DNA of 64,000 nt from Zeimonas sp050187175 (GTDB taxonomy: Bacteria > Pseudomonadota > Gammaproteobacteria > Burkholderiales > Burkholderiaceae_E). The DNA lies in the NCBI GenBank assembly GCA_050187175.1, contig JBFWXS010000018.1:24052-88051 (forward strand). The letters are read 5' to 3'. Of the stretch, positions 1-8,658 are shown in pieces; positions within the stretch are counted from its first letter, which is position 1; each line of letters begins with the position of its first letter. Position numbers and translations under genes: made by a program. Below the pieces are notes generated by a model, which saw only the letters and a program-made list of their open reading frames with translations, did no database searches and had not been told where the DNA came from.

Positions 1-1211
1 CTGCGAGCCCGAGCAGGACCTCCGTCGCCGCGGCGTCGCGCCGCGGTGCGCTTGCCTTCGCCGCGGGCGTGCTGCTGTCGTTCTGGGTGCTGGCGGGGCT
101 GCTGCTGGCGCTGCGCGCGGCCGGCGAGGCGGCGGGCTGGGGCTTCCAGCTGCAGTCACCGGCGTTCGTCGTGGCGATGGCGCTGCTGTTCGTCGCCATC
201 GCGCTGAATTTCTCGGGTGTCTACGAGATCGGCACGGTGCTGACGCGGTTCGGGGCAGTACCGGTGGCCGATACGGCGGCGCGTCATCCGCTGGCCGGCT
301 CGTTCGGCACCGGCGTGCTGGCCGTCCTGGTGGCCACGCCCTGCACGGCGCCGTTCATGGGATCGGCCCTCGGCTACACGCTGGGTGGCAGCGTGCTCGA
401 CTCGCTGCTCGTGTTCACGGCGATCGGCGTGGGCATGGCGCTGCCGTATCTGCTGCTCGGCTTCTTCCCGGCCTGGCTGCGCTGGCTGCCGCGCCCCGGC
501 CGCTGGATGGAGACGCTGAAGCAGGCGCTGGCATTTCCCATGTACGCCACCGCCGCGTGGCTGGCCTGGGTGCTGGGACAGCAGCGCGGCATCGATGCGG
601 TGCTGGGGCTCGCAATAGGCGCCGTCCTGCTCGGGCTGGCGGCGTGGGCTTACGGGCGCTTCGTGCAGTTCGGCAGCGGCGGCCGGCGCGGCTGGGGCGT
701 GGCGGTGGCGCTGGCCTGCGTCGCTGCGGCGTTTTGGGTGGCCTGGCCGGGTGAGGGCGGTGAGAGCGGCGACGGCGGGGCCGGGGTGCTGGCCGATGGC
801 CAGGCCGCCGGTGCGCCGGCTGCCGATCGTGCAAACGCGGCCAACCGCGGCTGGCAGGTCTGGTCGCGCGCGCGCGTCGATCAGCTGCTGGCCGAAGGGC
901 GGCCGGTATTCGTCGACTTCACCGCCGCCTGGTGCGTCAGCTGCCAGGCGAACAAGCGGCTGGTGCTCGATCGCCAGGTCGTCACCGACGCGATGGCGCG
1001 GCGCGGCGTCGTGCGACTGCGTGCCGACTGGACGCGGCAGGATCCGGCGATCACCGCCGAGCTGGCGCGCTTCCAGCGCAGCGGCGTGCCGCTGTATCTG
1101 CTCTATCGCCCCGGCGATGCGCAGCCGCAGCTGCTGCCCGAGCTGCTGACGCCGGGCATCGTGCTGCAGGCGCTGGACAGTCTCGCCGCTGCGCCGCGCG
1201 CAGGTTCATAG
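1..1211 (+). CDS. dsbD: Thiol:disulfide interchange protein DsbD/ScsB type, C-terminal part
   Basis: The gene is cut by the window edge; the frame is open from base 3. The visible part has several hydrophobic membrane segments, a TPCTAP motif whose Cys codon is at about 342-344 (the redox Cys of the DsbD beta domain), and a C-terminal thioredoxin-like domain with WCVSC (Cys codons near 933-944). In this family, electrons pass from cytoplasmic thioredoxin through the membrane domain to the periplasmic gamma domain, which reduces DsbC, DsbG or cytochrome c maturation partners. The N-terminal alpha domain lies outside the window. ScsB-type reductases share this architecture, so DsbD versus ScsB cannot be decided from the C-terminal part. 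Confidence 0.85.
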   Translation, partial: ASPSRTSVAAASRRGALAFAAGVLLSFWVLAGLLLALRAAGEAAGWGFQLQSPAFVVAMALLFVAIALNFSGVYEIGTVLTRFGAVPVADTAARHPLAGSFGTGVLAVLVATPCTAPFMGSALGYTLGGSVLDSLLVFTAIGVGMALPYLLLGFFPAWLRWLPRPGRWMETLKQALAFPMYATAAWLAWVLGQQRGIDAVLGLAIGAVLLGLAAWAYGRFVQFGSGGRRGWGVAVALACVAAAFWVAWPGEGGESGDGGAGVLADGQAAGAPAADRANAANRGWQVWSRARVDQLLAEGRPVFVDFTAAWCVSCQANKRLVLDRQVVTDAMARRGVVRLRADWTRQDPAITAELARFQRSGVPLYLLYRPGDAQPQLLPELLTPGIVLQALDSLAAAPRAGS

Positions 1212-1245
1212 CACCAGCTCAAGGTTCGGGCGCCTCGCGCCGCCC

Positions 1246-1251
1246 TATAAT
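1246..1251 (+). promoter_or_regulatory. Putative -10 box of the btuB leader transcript
   Basis: A perfect TATAAT stands 35 bp after the dsbD stop and a few bases before the cobalamin riboswitch begins. The matching -35 region is weak (GGTTCG at 1223-1228 with 17-bp spacing). The position is where transcription must start for the riboswitch to be included in the mRNA. Confidence 0.5.
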
Positions 1252-1261
1252 CTGCCTCGCT

Positions 1262-1515
1262 TACGGTGTCGCGCGCCATCCGGCGCGCGCTGAAACGGGA
1301 AACAGGAATTGCGGCCTCGCGCCGCGGTGAACCTGTGCTGCCCCCGCAACGGTAAGCAGCGCCGCTCGCGTTCGCGGGCGGTGGCGCACCTGATTGGCCA
1401 CTGGGGCCCGGCGTCGGTTTCGCCGGCGCGGTCCTGGGAAGGCGGTGTGCCCGCGGCCGGTGATGCATCCGTGCATCGCCGCGCCGACGCTGCAGCCCGG
1501 AAACCGGCCGTGAGT
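1262..1515 (+). promoter_or_regulatory. Cobalamin (B12) riboswitch
   Basis: This non-coding leader upstream of btuB has the conserved pieces of the cobalamin riboswitch in order: GGGAAACAGGAA near 1297-1308, GTGCTGCCCCCGCAACGGTA near 1333-1352, GGCCACTGGGG near 1397-1407, and the closing AGCCCGGAAACCGGCC near 1495-1510. Adenosylcobalamin binding is known to repress btuB-type genes by blocking translation or ending transcription. The riboswitch fills most of the 382-bp stretch between dsbD and btuB. Exact ends are approximate. Confidence 0.9.
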
Positions 1516-1593
1516 ATGGCGCGCCGCGCTGTCGGCGTCGAACTTCACGATGAACCTGCGTCTTGCGGTGGGCGAGGCGCTCAGGAGTTTTCC

Positions 1594-3429
1594 ATGTCCA
1601 GATGGTCCACGTCCGTGGCGCTGCTCGGCGCGCTGTCGGCCGCTTCTCCGTTCCTTGCCGCACAAACCCTCGACCCGGTGGTGGTGACTGCCACGCGGAT
1701 GGATACCAGCATCGATCGCGCGCTGGCCGACGTCACCGTCATCGGGCCGCAGCAGATCCGCGATGCCGGCCCGGCGACGCTGCCCGAGCTGCTGCGCGCT
1801 CAGGGCGGCATCGAGATCGCCCAGGCGGGTGGCGCGGGGGCAGTCGCCGGTCTGTTCATGCGCGGCACCAAGACTTCGCAGGTGCTGGTCCTGGTCGATG
1901 GCGTGCGGCTGGAAAGCCCGCTGAGCGGCAGCGCGCTGCCCGAGTATCTGCCGCTGGCGGCGATCGAGCGGATCGAGATCGTGCGCGGCCCGATGTCCGC
2001 CTTGTACGGCTCCAGCGCCGTCGGCGGCGTGATCCAGATCTTCACGCGGCGCGGCAGCGAGCCGGGCTGGCGCGGCAGCTTCTCGGCGGGGATCGGCAGC
2101 CGCGGGACGCGGCAGCTGCAGGCCGGCATCAGCGGCGCCAGCGGCGGTACGCGCTTCGCGCTGCATGCGTCGGGCGAGCGCACGTCGGGCTTCGAGGCGA
2201 CGCTGCCCGACAGCTTCGACTACCAGCCGGATCGCGACGGTCATCGCAACCATTCGCTGACCGCGTCGCTGTCGCAGCAGCTGTCGCCGGCCTGGGAGCT
2301 CGGCGGGTCGCTGCTGGTCAGCGACGGGAAAGTGTTCTACGACAGCATGTTCTCGGCGCCGTCCGATACCTGGCAGACCTATCGCAGCAGCGCATTGTCG
2401 CTGCACGCGCGCGGCCGGTTCACTGACGCCTGGCGGACGGAGCTGCGCCTGGGCCAGAGCTCGCTCGACTACACGGCCGGCGGCTACAGCTTCGCGCCGC
2501 GCACCGATTCGCGCACGCTCGGCTGGCAGAACACGATCGAGGCCGGTGGCGGACGCCTGCTGTTCGGCATCGAGTCGCTGGAGCAGAAGGTCGCCGGCGA
2601 GGGCGTGACGCGCGGCGACTTCCTCTATGCGCGCGACGAGCGCGACACGCGTTCGCTGTTCGCCGGCTACGAGCGCGAGTTCGGCGAGCACCTGCTGCGC
2701 GGCACGCTGCGCCGCGACCGCATCCAGTCGGTCGGCTCCAAGACCACGGGTGCGCTGGCCTGGGGCTGGCGTTTCGCGCCGCAGTGGCTGCTGCGCGCCA
2801 GCTACGGTACGGCGTTCCGCGCGCCGACGTTCGACGATCTGTACAACCCGTTCGGCCCGAATCCGCTGCTCAAGCCGGAGCACTCGCGCGGCGGCGAGAT
2901 CGCCATCGAGCATCGCGCCGGCGCCGATCTGCTGCGCGCCACGCTGTTCGCCAGCCGCATCGAGCAGGCGATCGAGCTCGACTCGATGTTCGTCGCGCAG
3001 AACCTGGCGCAGGCCAAGGTGCGCGGCGTGACGCTGGAGGCGCGGCGCAGCCTCGGGGCCTTTACGCTGCGGGGTAGCGCCACCTTCCAGGACACCGAAG
3101 GCGAGGCGCGCGGCGACGACGGCGTGCTGCGCAGCACCGGCGAGCTGATACGCCGCGCACCGGCCTACGGCACCTTGGGCGTCGACTGGCGCGACGGCCG
3201 CTGGCGGCTAGGCGCGGAGGCGGTGGCGCAGGCGCGGCGCTTCGATACGCAGGGCCAGCGGATGGGCGGCTACCTGTTCGTCGATGCGTGGGCCGGCTAC
3301 GAGCTGAACCGGCAGTGGGAGCTGTTCGCGCGGCTGGGCAACGTCAGCGACCGGCAGTACCAGACGATCTACGGCTACCGCGCGCCGCCGCGCTCGCTGT
3401 TCGTCGGCGTGCGCTACGCCACGCGCTGA
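1594..3429 (+). CDS. btuB: TonB-dependent cobalamin receptor BtuB
   Basis: A 611-residue outer-membrane receptor. It has a signal peptide (about residues 1-23), a TonB box region LDPVVVTATR, a plug domain with VLVLVDGVRL and the IERIEIVRGP and GSSAVGGVIQI signatures, and a long beta-barrel. The ATG at 1594 is preceded by CAGGAG and directly precedes a good signal sequence; the frame stays open upstream into the riboswitch, but no upstream start is plausible. The cobalamin riboswitch leader and the following btuF support vitamin B12 (or another corrinoid) as the substrate. Energy would come from TonB-ExbB-ExbD; exbB-exbD are encoded 5 kb downstream. At just over 600 residues it is typical of BtuB. 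Confidence 0.92.
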   Translation: MSRWSTSVALLGALSAASPFLAAQTLDPVVVTATRMDTSIDRALADVTVIGPQQIRDAGPATLPELLRAQGGIEIAQAGGAGAVAGLFMRGTKTSQVLVLVDGVRLESPLSGSALPEYLPLAAIERIEIVRGPMSALYGSSAVGGVIQIFTRRGSEPGWRGSFSAGIGSRGTRQLQAGISGASGGTRFALHASGERTSGFEATLPDSFDYQPDRDGHRNHSLTASLSQQLSPAWELGGSLLVSDGKVFYDSMFSAPSDTWQTYRSSALSLHARGRFTDAWRTELRLGQSSLDYTAGGYSFAPRTDSRTLGWQNTIEAGGGRLLFGIESLEQKVAGEGVTRGDFLYARDERDTRSLFAGYEREFGEHLLRGTLRRDRIQSVGSKTTGALAWGWRFAPQWLLRASYGTAFRAPTFDDLYNPFGPNPLLKPEHSRGGEIAIEHRAGADLLRATLFASRIEQAIELDSMFVAQNLAQAKVRGVTLEARRSLGAFTLRGSATFQDTEGEARGDDGVLRSTGELIRRAPAYGTLGVDWRDGRWRLGAEAVAQARRFDTQGQRMGGYLFVDAWAGYELNRQWELFARLGNVSDRQYQTIYGYRAPPRSLFVGVRYATR

Positions 3430-3437
3430 GCGCGACG

Positions 3438-4520
3438 ATGAGCGGACGGCGCTCGGCTTCGGCTGCATTCGCCGGCGGGCGCGCCGTGGCGGCGGTGCTG
3501 CTGGGGATGGCGGCGTTGCTGGGGAAGGCGGCGCTGCTGGGGACGGCGGCGCTGGCGGGCGGGCCGGGCGCGGCGGCGCCGCAGTCAGCCGCGCCGCAGC
3601 CCGCCACATCGCAGGCCGCAGCACCGCAGGCCGAAGCACCGCAGGCCGAAGCACCGCAGCTCAGCGCGTCACAGCCCGCTGCATCGCGCCCTCCTGCAGC
3701 CGCAGCCATCATCGACGACTGGGGCCGGCGCCTCGAAGCATCCGGCCCGGCGGTCCGCATCGTCTCTCTGGCGCCGCATGCCACCGACCTGCTGTTCGAG
3801 GCCGGGCTCGGCGCCCGCGTGATGGCGGTGGACCACGACAGCGATTTTCCGCCGGCGGCCGCGCGGCTGCCGCAACTGCCGGCCTATCCGCCGCCGGATC
3901 TCGAGCGGCTTCTTGCCATGCGGCCGGACCTGGTCATCGTCTGGGGCGCTGGGGCGCGGGCACCGTGGGTCGAGCGGCTGACCGCGCTCGGCGTGCGGGT
4001 CTTCGTGTCCGAGCCGCGTTCGCTCGATGAGGTCGGCCGGTCGCTGGCGCGCTTCGGTGCGTTCGGCTCGGCCGACGAGGCCCGCCGCGCGCAGCTGGCG
4101 GCGCAGCGCTTCGCCGGCCAACTAGCCGGCCTGCGTGAACGCTTCGCTGGGCGCCCGCCGGTGCGCGTGTTCGTGCAGGTCTGGTCGGCGCCGCTGATCG
4201 GCCTGAGCGACCGGGACGTGATCGGCGATGCGCTACGCAGCTGCGGCGCCGTCAACGTGTTCGGCGATGCCGCGGTGGCGGCGCCGAGGCTGGACCCCGA
4301 GGCAGTACTGGCGGCGCGGCCGCAACTGGTGCTGGCCACCGACGGCCAGGCTTCGGCGCGGCGCTGGCGCGAGCGCGGCTTGCTGCAGCCCGCGGGGCCG
4401 GCGCGCTTCGCCGTCTTCGACGCGTCGCTGCTGCACCGCCCGGGGCCGCGCATTCTGCAGGCGGTTCGCCGGCTATGCGACGAAATCGAGACAGTCCGCA
4501 GCGGCCGTGTGCAACCCTGA
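3438..4520 (+). CDS. btuF: Periplasmic cobalamin-binding protein BtuF-like
   Basis: A 360-residue helical-backbone metal/corrinoid receptor starting 8 bp after btuB, so probably co-transcribed. From about residue 95 it shows the BtuF/FecB pattern: RIVSLAPHATDLLFEAGLG, then a lobe with PDLVIVWG, and a second lobe with PQLVLATDG. The protein would deliver B12 to a BtuCD-type ABC transporter, which is not in the window. The first 95 residues are odd: the hydrophobic core of the signal sequence is three tandem copies of a hexapeptide (LLGMAA, LLGKAA, LLGTAA), followed by an A/P/Q/S-rich linker with pentapeptide repeats (AEAPQ). Both come from tandem DNA repeats (3498-3551 and 3600-3659). The start ATG is the first after btuB. 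Confidence 0.85.
   Translation: MSGRRSASAAFAGGRAVAAVLLGMAALLGKAALLGTAALAGGPGAAAPQSAAPQPATSQAAAPQAEAPQAEAPQLSASQPAASRPPAAAAIIDDWGRRLEASGPAVRIVSLAPHATDLLFEAGLGARVMAVDHDSDFPPAAARLPQLPAYPPPDLERLLAMRPDLVIVWGAGARAPWVERLTALGVRVFVSEPRSLDEVGRSLARFGAFGSADEARRAQLAAQRFAGQLAGLRERFAGRPPVRVFVQVWSAPLIGLSDRDVIGDALRSCGAVNVFGDAAVAAPRLDPEAVLAARPQLVLATDGQASARRWRERGLLQPAGPARFAVFDASLLHRPGPRILQAVRRLCDEIETVRSGRVQP
3498..3551 (+). repeat. Tandem repeat, 3 x 18 bp, in the btuF signal-peptide region
   Basis: Three in-frame 18-bp units encode LLGMAA, LLGKAA and LLGTAA. Copies differ at one or two positions. They form the hydrophobic core of the predicted signal sequence. Confidence 0.85.
3600..3659 (+). repeat. Tandem repeat, 4 x 15 bp, in the btuF linker
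   Basis: Four 15-bp units (consensus GCCGAAGCACCGCAG, the first degenerate) encode PATSQ, AAAPQ, AEAPQ and AEAPQ. They lengthen the linker between membrane and binding domain. Confidence 0.85.
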
Positions 4521-4589
4521 TGCACGACCTTTTGTTACCATCGGCCGGCACGCATTGACCGTTCATCGTTGAGACCTGGGAGTCCGCGC

Positions 4590-5213
4590 ATGCCTGTGGT
4601 GGCTGTCGTTAATCCTAAAGGAGGCGTCGGCAAGACGACGCTGGCGACCAATCTTGCCGGCTACTACGCCGGTGCCGGCCATCGAACGATGCTCGGCGAC
4701 TTCGACCGCCAGCAGTCGGCGCGGCACTGGCTGAGCCTGCGGCCGCAGGGGGTGCGGCCGATCGAGACCTGGCACATGAACGGCGAGATCGCGCGGCCGC
4801 CGCGCGGCGTCACGCACGTGGTGCTGGACACGCCGGCGCAGATCACCGGCAAGCGGCTCAGCGAGCTGGTGCGGGTTGCCGACAAGGTGGTCGTGCCGCT
4901 GCAGCCGTCGATGTTCGACGTCATGGCCACGCAGCAGTTCCTCGAGGAGCTGAAGCAGGAATATCGCAATGATCGCCGCTTCCAGGATACGGTCGGCATC
5001 GTCGGCATGCGCGTCGACACGCGCACCAAGGCGGCCGAGCAGCTGGCGCGCTTCGTCACCAGCCTCGGGCTGCCGGTGGCCGGCTATCTGCGCGACACGC
5101 AGAACTACGTGCATCTGGCCGCGCACGGCTTGACGCTGTTCGACGTGCCGTCGCAGCGCGTCGAGAAGGACCGCGGCACCTGGGAACCGCTGCTGCAGTG
5201 GTTGCAGCACTGA
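4590..5213 (+). CDS. ParA/MinD-family ATPase (orphan)
   Basis: A 207-residue P-loop protein. The deviant Walker A motif NPKGGVGKTT lies at residues 8-17, the switch I-like DFDRQQSARHW at about 39-49, and a Walker B-like THVVLDTPA at about 75-83. It is shorter than chromosomal ParA/Soj (about 260 residues) and has no N-terminal HTH, so it resembles small ParA-like proteins that position protein cargo or act as MinD-like switches. No ParB gene is adjacent. The ATG at 4590 is preceded by GGGAG at 4577-4581; an in-frame TTG at 4569 is the alternative. It sits between btuF and the TldD/PmbA pair on the same strand. Its cargo is unknown. Confidence 0.8.
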   Translation: MPVVAVVNPKGGVGKTTLATNLAGYYAGAGHRTMLGDFDRQQSARHWLSLRPQGVRPIETWHMNGEIARPPRGVTHVVLDTPAQITGKRLSELVRVADKVVVPLQPSMFDVMATQQFLEELKQEYRNDRRFQDTVGIVGMRVDTRTKAAEQLARFVTSLGLPVAGYLRDTQNYVHLAAHGLTLFDVPSQRVEKDRGTWEPLLQWLQH

Positions 5214-5256
5214 ACCGTGCGCCGCGCCGGGCACGGCGTTTGCCCGGTCGGCGATC

Positions 5257-6753
5257 ATGTCCCGCATCGAGTTTCCGCGACTAGACCTGCCCGGCGCGGT
5301 AGTGTCGCTGCGCGTCGTCGAGGACGACGGCGAGCAGCTGGCGATCGTGCGCGGGGTGCTGCAGCCGCCGGCGCTGTGGCGCGATCGCGGCGCGATGCTG
5401 ACCGTCTGGCACGGCGGCGAGGCCGGCTATTGCGCGACCGCCGATCTGTCGCCGGCCGGCCTGCGTGAAGCGGCCGATCGTGCGGCCCGCTGGGCGCGCG
5501 CCGCCGTCGGCCGCGGCTTGGCGCTGGCCGGCGGTGCGCCGCCCTGGTTGACGCAGGCGCCGAGGGGCCGCTCATCGCAGCAGCCATCGCAGCCCCGGCC
5601 GGACCGGCTGCGCCGCTACCGCAGCCCCGCCGCAGCGCCGCTGCCGCCGCGCGACGAACTGATCGGACTGCTGCGCCGCGAGGCCGAGGCGCTGCGGTGT
5701 TCGCCGGCGATCGTGCACTGGGTGGCCAACCTGCGCGTCACGACCAGCCGGCAGCGGCTGTGGATCGACGGCGAGCTGATCGCCGACCAGCGGCTGCGCT
5801 TCGTCGAACCCAATCTGGAAGCCACTGCCGAGCGCGACGGTGAATCGCAGACGCGCTCGCTTGGCGGGCAGTACAACGGCTTCTGCCGGCAAGGCGGCGG
5901 CGAAGTGCTGCAGCAGTCGGGCCTGATCGGCGGCGGCGCGCGCGTAGCCGACGAGGCGCTGCAGCTGCTGGCGGCGCCCAACTGCCCGACCGGTCGGCGC
6001 GATCTGCTGCTGGCGCCGGACCAGATGATGCTGCAGATCCACGAATCGATAGGCCATCCGCTGGAGCTCGATCGAATCCTCGGCGACGAGCGCAATTTCG
6101 CCGGCGCCAGCTTCGTCACGCCGGAAATGTTCGGCCGCTATCAATACGGTTCGCCGCTGCTCAACGTCAGCGTCGATCCCGGGGTGGCGGGCGAGTTCGC
6201 CAGCTATGCCGTCGACGACGAGGGCAGCCCGGCGCAGCGCGTCATGCTGATCGAAGGCGGCGTGCTCAAGCGCGCGCTGGGCGGCGCCTTGTCGCAGGCG
6301 CGGGCGCGGCAGGCCGGGTTCGACATCGGCGGCGCGGCCGTGGCCCGCGCCAATGGCTGGCACCGGCCGCCGATCGACCGCATGGCCAATCTGAACGTCG
6401 AGCCGGGCGACAGCCGGCTGGAGGAGATGATTGCCGCCATCGAGCATGGAATCTGGATGCAGACCAATGTGTCCTGGTCGATCGACGATCAGCGCAACAA
6501 GTTCCAGTTCGGCTGCGAGTGGGGGCGCCTGATCGAGAACGGCCGGCTCACGCAGCGGGTGAAGAATCCGAACTACCGCGGCGTGTCGGCAACCTTCTGG
6601 CGCAGCCTGGCGATGGTCGGCGACCGCAGCACGCTGCAGGTGCTGGGCACGCCGTTCTGCGGCAAGGGCGAGCCGGGGCAGGTGATCCGCGTCGGTCATG
6701 CGTCGCCGGCCTGCCTGTTCCGCGACGTGGACGTGTTCGGAGGCGACGCGTGA
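5257..6753 (+). CDS. TldD-like metalloprotease subunit
   Basis: A 498-residue protein of the TldD/PmbA (modulator of gyrase) family. The HESIGH motif near residue 266 matches the HExxxH zinc site of TldD, and EPGDSRLEEMI, NLNVEPG and CGKGEPGQ are typical of the C-terminal half. TldD pairs with TldE/PmbA to degrade unfolded peptides or remove leader peptides in a shared internal chamber. The next gene overlaps by 4 bp (GTGA) and is PmbA-like, so the two subunits should be made together. The region between residues 100 and 130 is a low-complexity Q/R/P-rich insertion (APRGRSSQQPSQPRP). It is a divergent member and may be a paralogue of the housekeeping TldD. Confidence 0.85.
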   Translation: MSRIEFPRLDLPGAVVSLRVVEDDGEQLAIVRGVLQPPALWRDRGAMLTVWHGGEAGYCATADLSPAGLREAADRAARWARAAVGRGLALAGGAPPWLTQAPRGRSSQQPSQPRPDRLRRYRSPAAAPLPPRDELIGLLRREAEALRCSPAIVHWVANLRVTTSRQRLWIDGELIADQRLRFVEPNLEATAERDGESQTRSLGGQYNGFCRQGGGEVLQQSGLIGGGARVADEALQLLAAPNCPTGRRDLLLAPDQMMLQIHESIGHPLELDRILGDERNFAGASFVTPEMFGRYQYGSPLLNVSVDPGVAGEFASYAVDDEGSPAQRVMLIEGGVLKRALGGALSQARARQAGFDIGGAAVARANGWHRPPIDRMANLNVEPGDSRLEEMIAAIEHGIWMQTNVSWSIDDQRNKFQFGCEWGRLIENGRLTQRVKNPNYRGVSATFWRSLAMVGDRSTLQVLGTPFCGKGEPGQVIRVGHASPACLFRDVDVFGGDA

Positions 6754-8102
6754 GCGGCGGCGCCGCGCCGGCCGGCGTGTTCGAGGAACGCTTCGATGCG
6801 CTGGCGCGCTACGTCACCGGCGCGGCCCGCGCCGGCGAGGCGCTGTTCGCCGAGCTGCATGCCGAGCGCGCCGACTACCTGCGCTTGAATCGCGGCCGCG
6901 TGCGGCAGGCCGGCACGGTCGAGCGGGCCACCGCCGTGCTGCGGCTGATCGCCGGCGACCGGCAGGCGCGCATCACTTGTCCGCTGGTGCCGGGCCGTCG
7001 CGGCCGCGCGCAGCTCGACCGCGCGCTGGGGCGGCTGCGCGATGCGCTGGCCAGGGCCGATGCCGATCCGTTCCTCGCCTGGCAGCGCGAGCCGGCGCGC
7101 AGCCGCGTGCAGCGCGGCGGTCTGGTGGCCACACCCGAGCAAGTGGTGACCACGCTCGGTGCGGCGGCCGGCGATGCCGACCTGATCGGCTTTCACGCCG
7201 CCGGACCGGTGGCGGCCGGTCTGGCCAGCAATCTCGGTCATCGGCACTTCCATGAGGCGGTCTGGTCCTCGTTCGATTTCACGGTGCAGGTCGATGAAGG
7301 GCGCGCGGTGAAGGAGACTTGGTCAGGCCGCGACTGGGACGCAGCGGCCGTCGCCGCCGCGGTGGCGCAGGCGCGCGAACACGCGGCGCTGCTGCGCCGG
7401 CCGGCACGCCAGCTGGCGCCGGGCAGCTACCGCGCGCTGCTGGCGCCGCACGCCGTCGCCGATCTGCTGAGCCTGCTCGGCTGGGGCGGCTTCTCGCTGC
7501 GCGCGCAGCGCACCGGGCAATCGCCGCTGGCGCGGCTGCAGCGCGGCGAGGTGCAGTTCGCGGAGATGTTCTCGCTGGCCGAGGACCTGGCGCTGCATGA
7601 CGTGCCGCGCTTCCAGTCCGATGGCTTCGTGCGGCCCGACTGCTTGCCGCTGATCGCCGCCGGTCGACAGGTGGATGCATTGGTCTCGCCGCGCAGCGCG
7701 CGCGAGTTCGGTGGCGCGGCTGGGAACGGTGCTGACGACGGCGAGGCGCCGCTGGCGCCGACGCTGGGCGCCGGCAGCTTGCGGCAGGCCGACGCGCTGG
7801 CCGCGCTCGACACCGGCCTGGCGATCAGCAACCTGTGGTATCTGAACTACTCGGACCGCGCCGCCTGCCGCGTCACCGGCATGACGCGCTTCGCCACGCT
7901 GTGGGTCGAAGACGGCTGGCCGGTGGCGCCGGTCGGCACCATGCGCTTCGACGACAGCCTGTACCGGCTGTTCGGCCCGGCCCTGCAGGCGCTTACCGAT
8001 GAGGTACGGCGCATGCCGTCCACCGAGACTTATGACGGCAGGCAGTTCGGCGGTGTCGCCGCGCCGTCGGCGCTGGTGTCGGCCCTGACCTTCACCTTGT
8101 GA
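6750..8102 (+). CDS. PmbA/TldE-like protease subunit
   Basis: A 450-residue partner of the preceding TldD-like protein. It starts at GTG 6750, overlapping the TldD-like stop. It has no HExxxH motif, as expected for the non-catalytic TldE/PmbA subunit, and shares the family fold signatures (GLAISNLWYLNYSDR, TGMTRFATLWVEDGW, PVGTMRFDDSLY). Its 3' end overlaps the convergent exbD by 11 bp, so transcription from the two strands may interfere there. The natural substrate of this pair cannot be told from the sequence. Confidence 0.82.
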   Translation: MSGGAAPAGVFEERFDALARYVTGAARAGEALFAELHAERADYLRLNRGRVRQAGTVERATAVLRLIAGDRQARITCPLVPGRRGRAQLDRALGRLRDALARADADPFLAWQREPARSRVQRGGLVATPEQVVTTLGAAAGDADLIGFHAAGPVAAGLASNLGHRHFHEAVWSSFDFTVQVDEGRAVKETWSGRDWDAAAVAAAVAQAREHAALLRRPARQLAPGSYRALLAPHAVADLLSLLGWGGFSLRAQRTGQSPLARLQRGEVQFAEMFSLAEDLALHDVPRFQSDGFVRPDCLPLIAAGRQVDALVSPRSAREFGGAAGNGADDGEAPLAPTLGAGSLRQADALAALDTGLAISNLWYLNYSDRAACRVTGMTRFATLWVEDGWPVAPVGTMRFDDSLYRLFGPALQALTDEVRRMPSTETYDGRQFGGVAAPSALVSALTFTL

Positions 8103-8541
8103 GCTCGGCGGCCTTGGGCGCCGCGCGCACCGGCTCGGTGATGAAGCCGATCTGCGCGATGCCGGCCGCCTGCGCGGCGGCCATCAATTCGGCGATGCGC
8201 TGATAGCGGGTGTCGCGGTCGGCGCGCAGCTGCAGCGGCGCCGGCGGCTGCTGCGCCGCGGCCTGCCGCAGGCGAAGCTGCAGGGCGTCGGCATCGGCGA
8301 CCGGCTCGTCGTTCCAGAACACCGCGCCGGCGGCGTCGATCGACAGCGTGACCGTCTGCGGCGGCTGCGCGGAAGGCGGCGCGCCGGCGCGCGGCAGGTC
8401 GAGCCGGATCCCGTGCGTCAGCAGCGGGGCCGTGATGATGAAGATCACCAGCAGCACGAGCATCACGTCGACCAGCGGCGTGGTGTTGATCTCGGCCATG
8501 GGCTGCTGCTGGCTGCTGGGGCTCAATCCGCCGAATGCCAT
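8092..8541 (-). CDS. exbD: Biopolymer transport protein ExbD/TolR
   Basis: A 149-residue inner-membrane protein with one N-terminal transmembrane segment (about residues 22-43) carrying the conserved Asp (INTTPLVDVMLVLLVIFI; D25), which is the proton-path residue of ExbD/TolR, and a periplasmic domain. It acts with ExbB to power TonB-dependent receptors such as BtuB. No tolA/tolB/pal is nearby, favouring ExbD over TolR. exbB lies upstream on the same strand, separated by 117 bp filled with a tandem repeat. Confidence 0.88.
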   Translation of the reverse strand: MAFGGLSPSSQQQPMAEINTTPLVDVMLVLLVIFIITAPLLTHGIRLDLPRAGAPPSAQPPQTVTLSIDAAGAVFWNDEPVADADALQLRLRQAAAQQPPAPLQLRADRDTRYQRIAELMAAAQAAGIAQIGFITEPVRAAPKAAELTR

Positions 8542-8568
8542 GTCGGTCTCCGTCCTGTTCCGGTCGGC

Positions 8569-8643
8569 TTGTCGCCTGTCCGCTCGTCGCCTGTCCGCTC
8601 GTTGCTTGCCCGTTCGTCGCTTGCCCGTTCGTCGCCTGCCGCT
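8569..8643 (-). repeat. Tandem repeat, 5 x 15 bp, between exbB and exbD
   Basis: Five units (plus-strand consensus TCGTCGCCTGTCCGC) fill most of the spacer between exbB and exbD. Units 1-2 and 3-4 form two sub-types, which suggests stepwise duplication. Its effect on exbD expression is unknown. Confidence 0.85.
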
Positions 8644-8658
8644 CGCTGCGCGCCGCGC

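Noticed and set aside
1103..2913. Long minus-strand open frames over dsbD, the riboswitch and btuB
   Set aside because: In DNA of this G+C content, antisense frames stay open by chance; their translations are Arg/Ala-rich without motifs. The same applies to many frames elsewhere in the window.
8569..8643. CRISPR-like array
   Set aside because: Units are 15 bp, directly adjacent with no spacers, and degenerate. The same holds for the other tandem arrays in the window.
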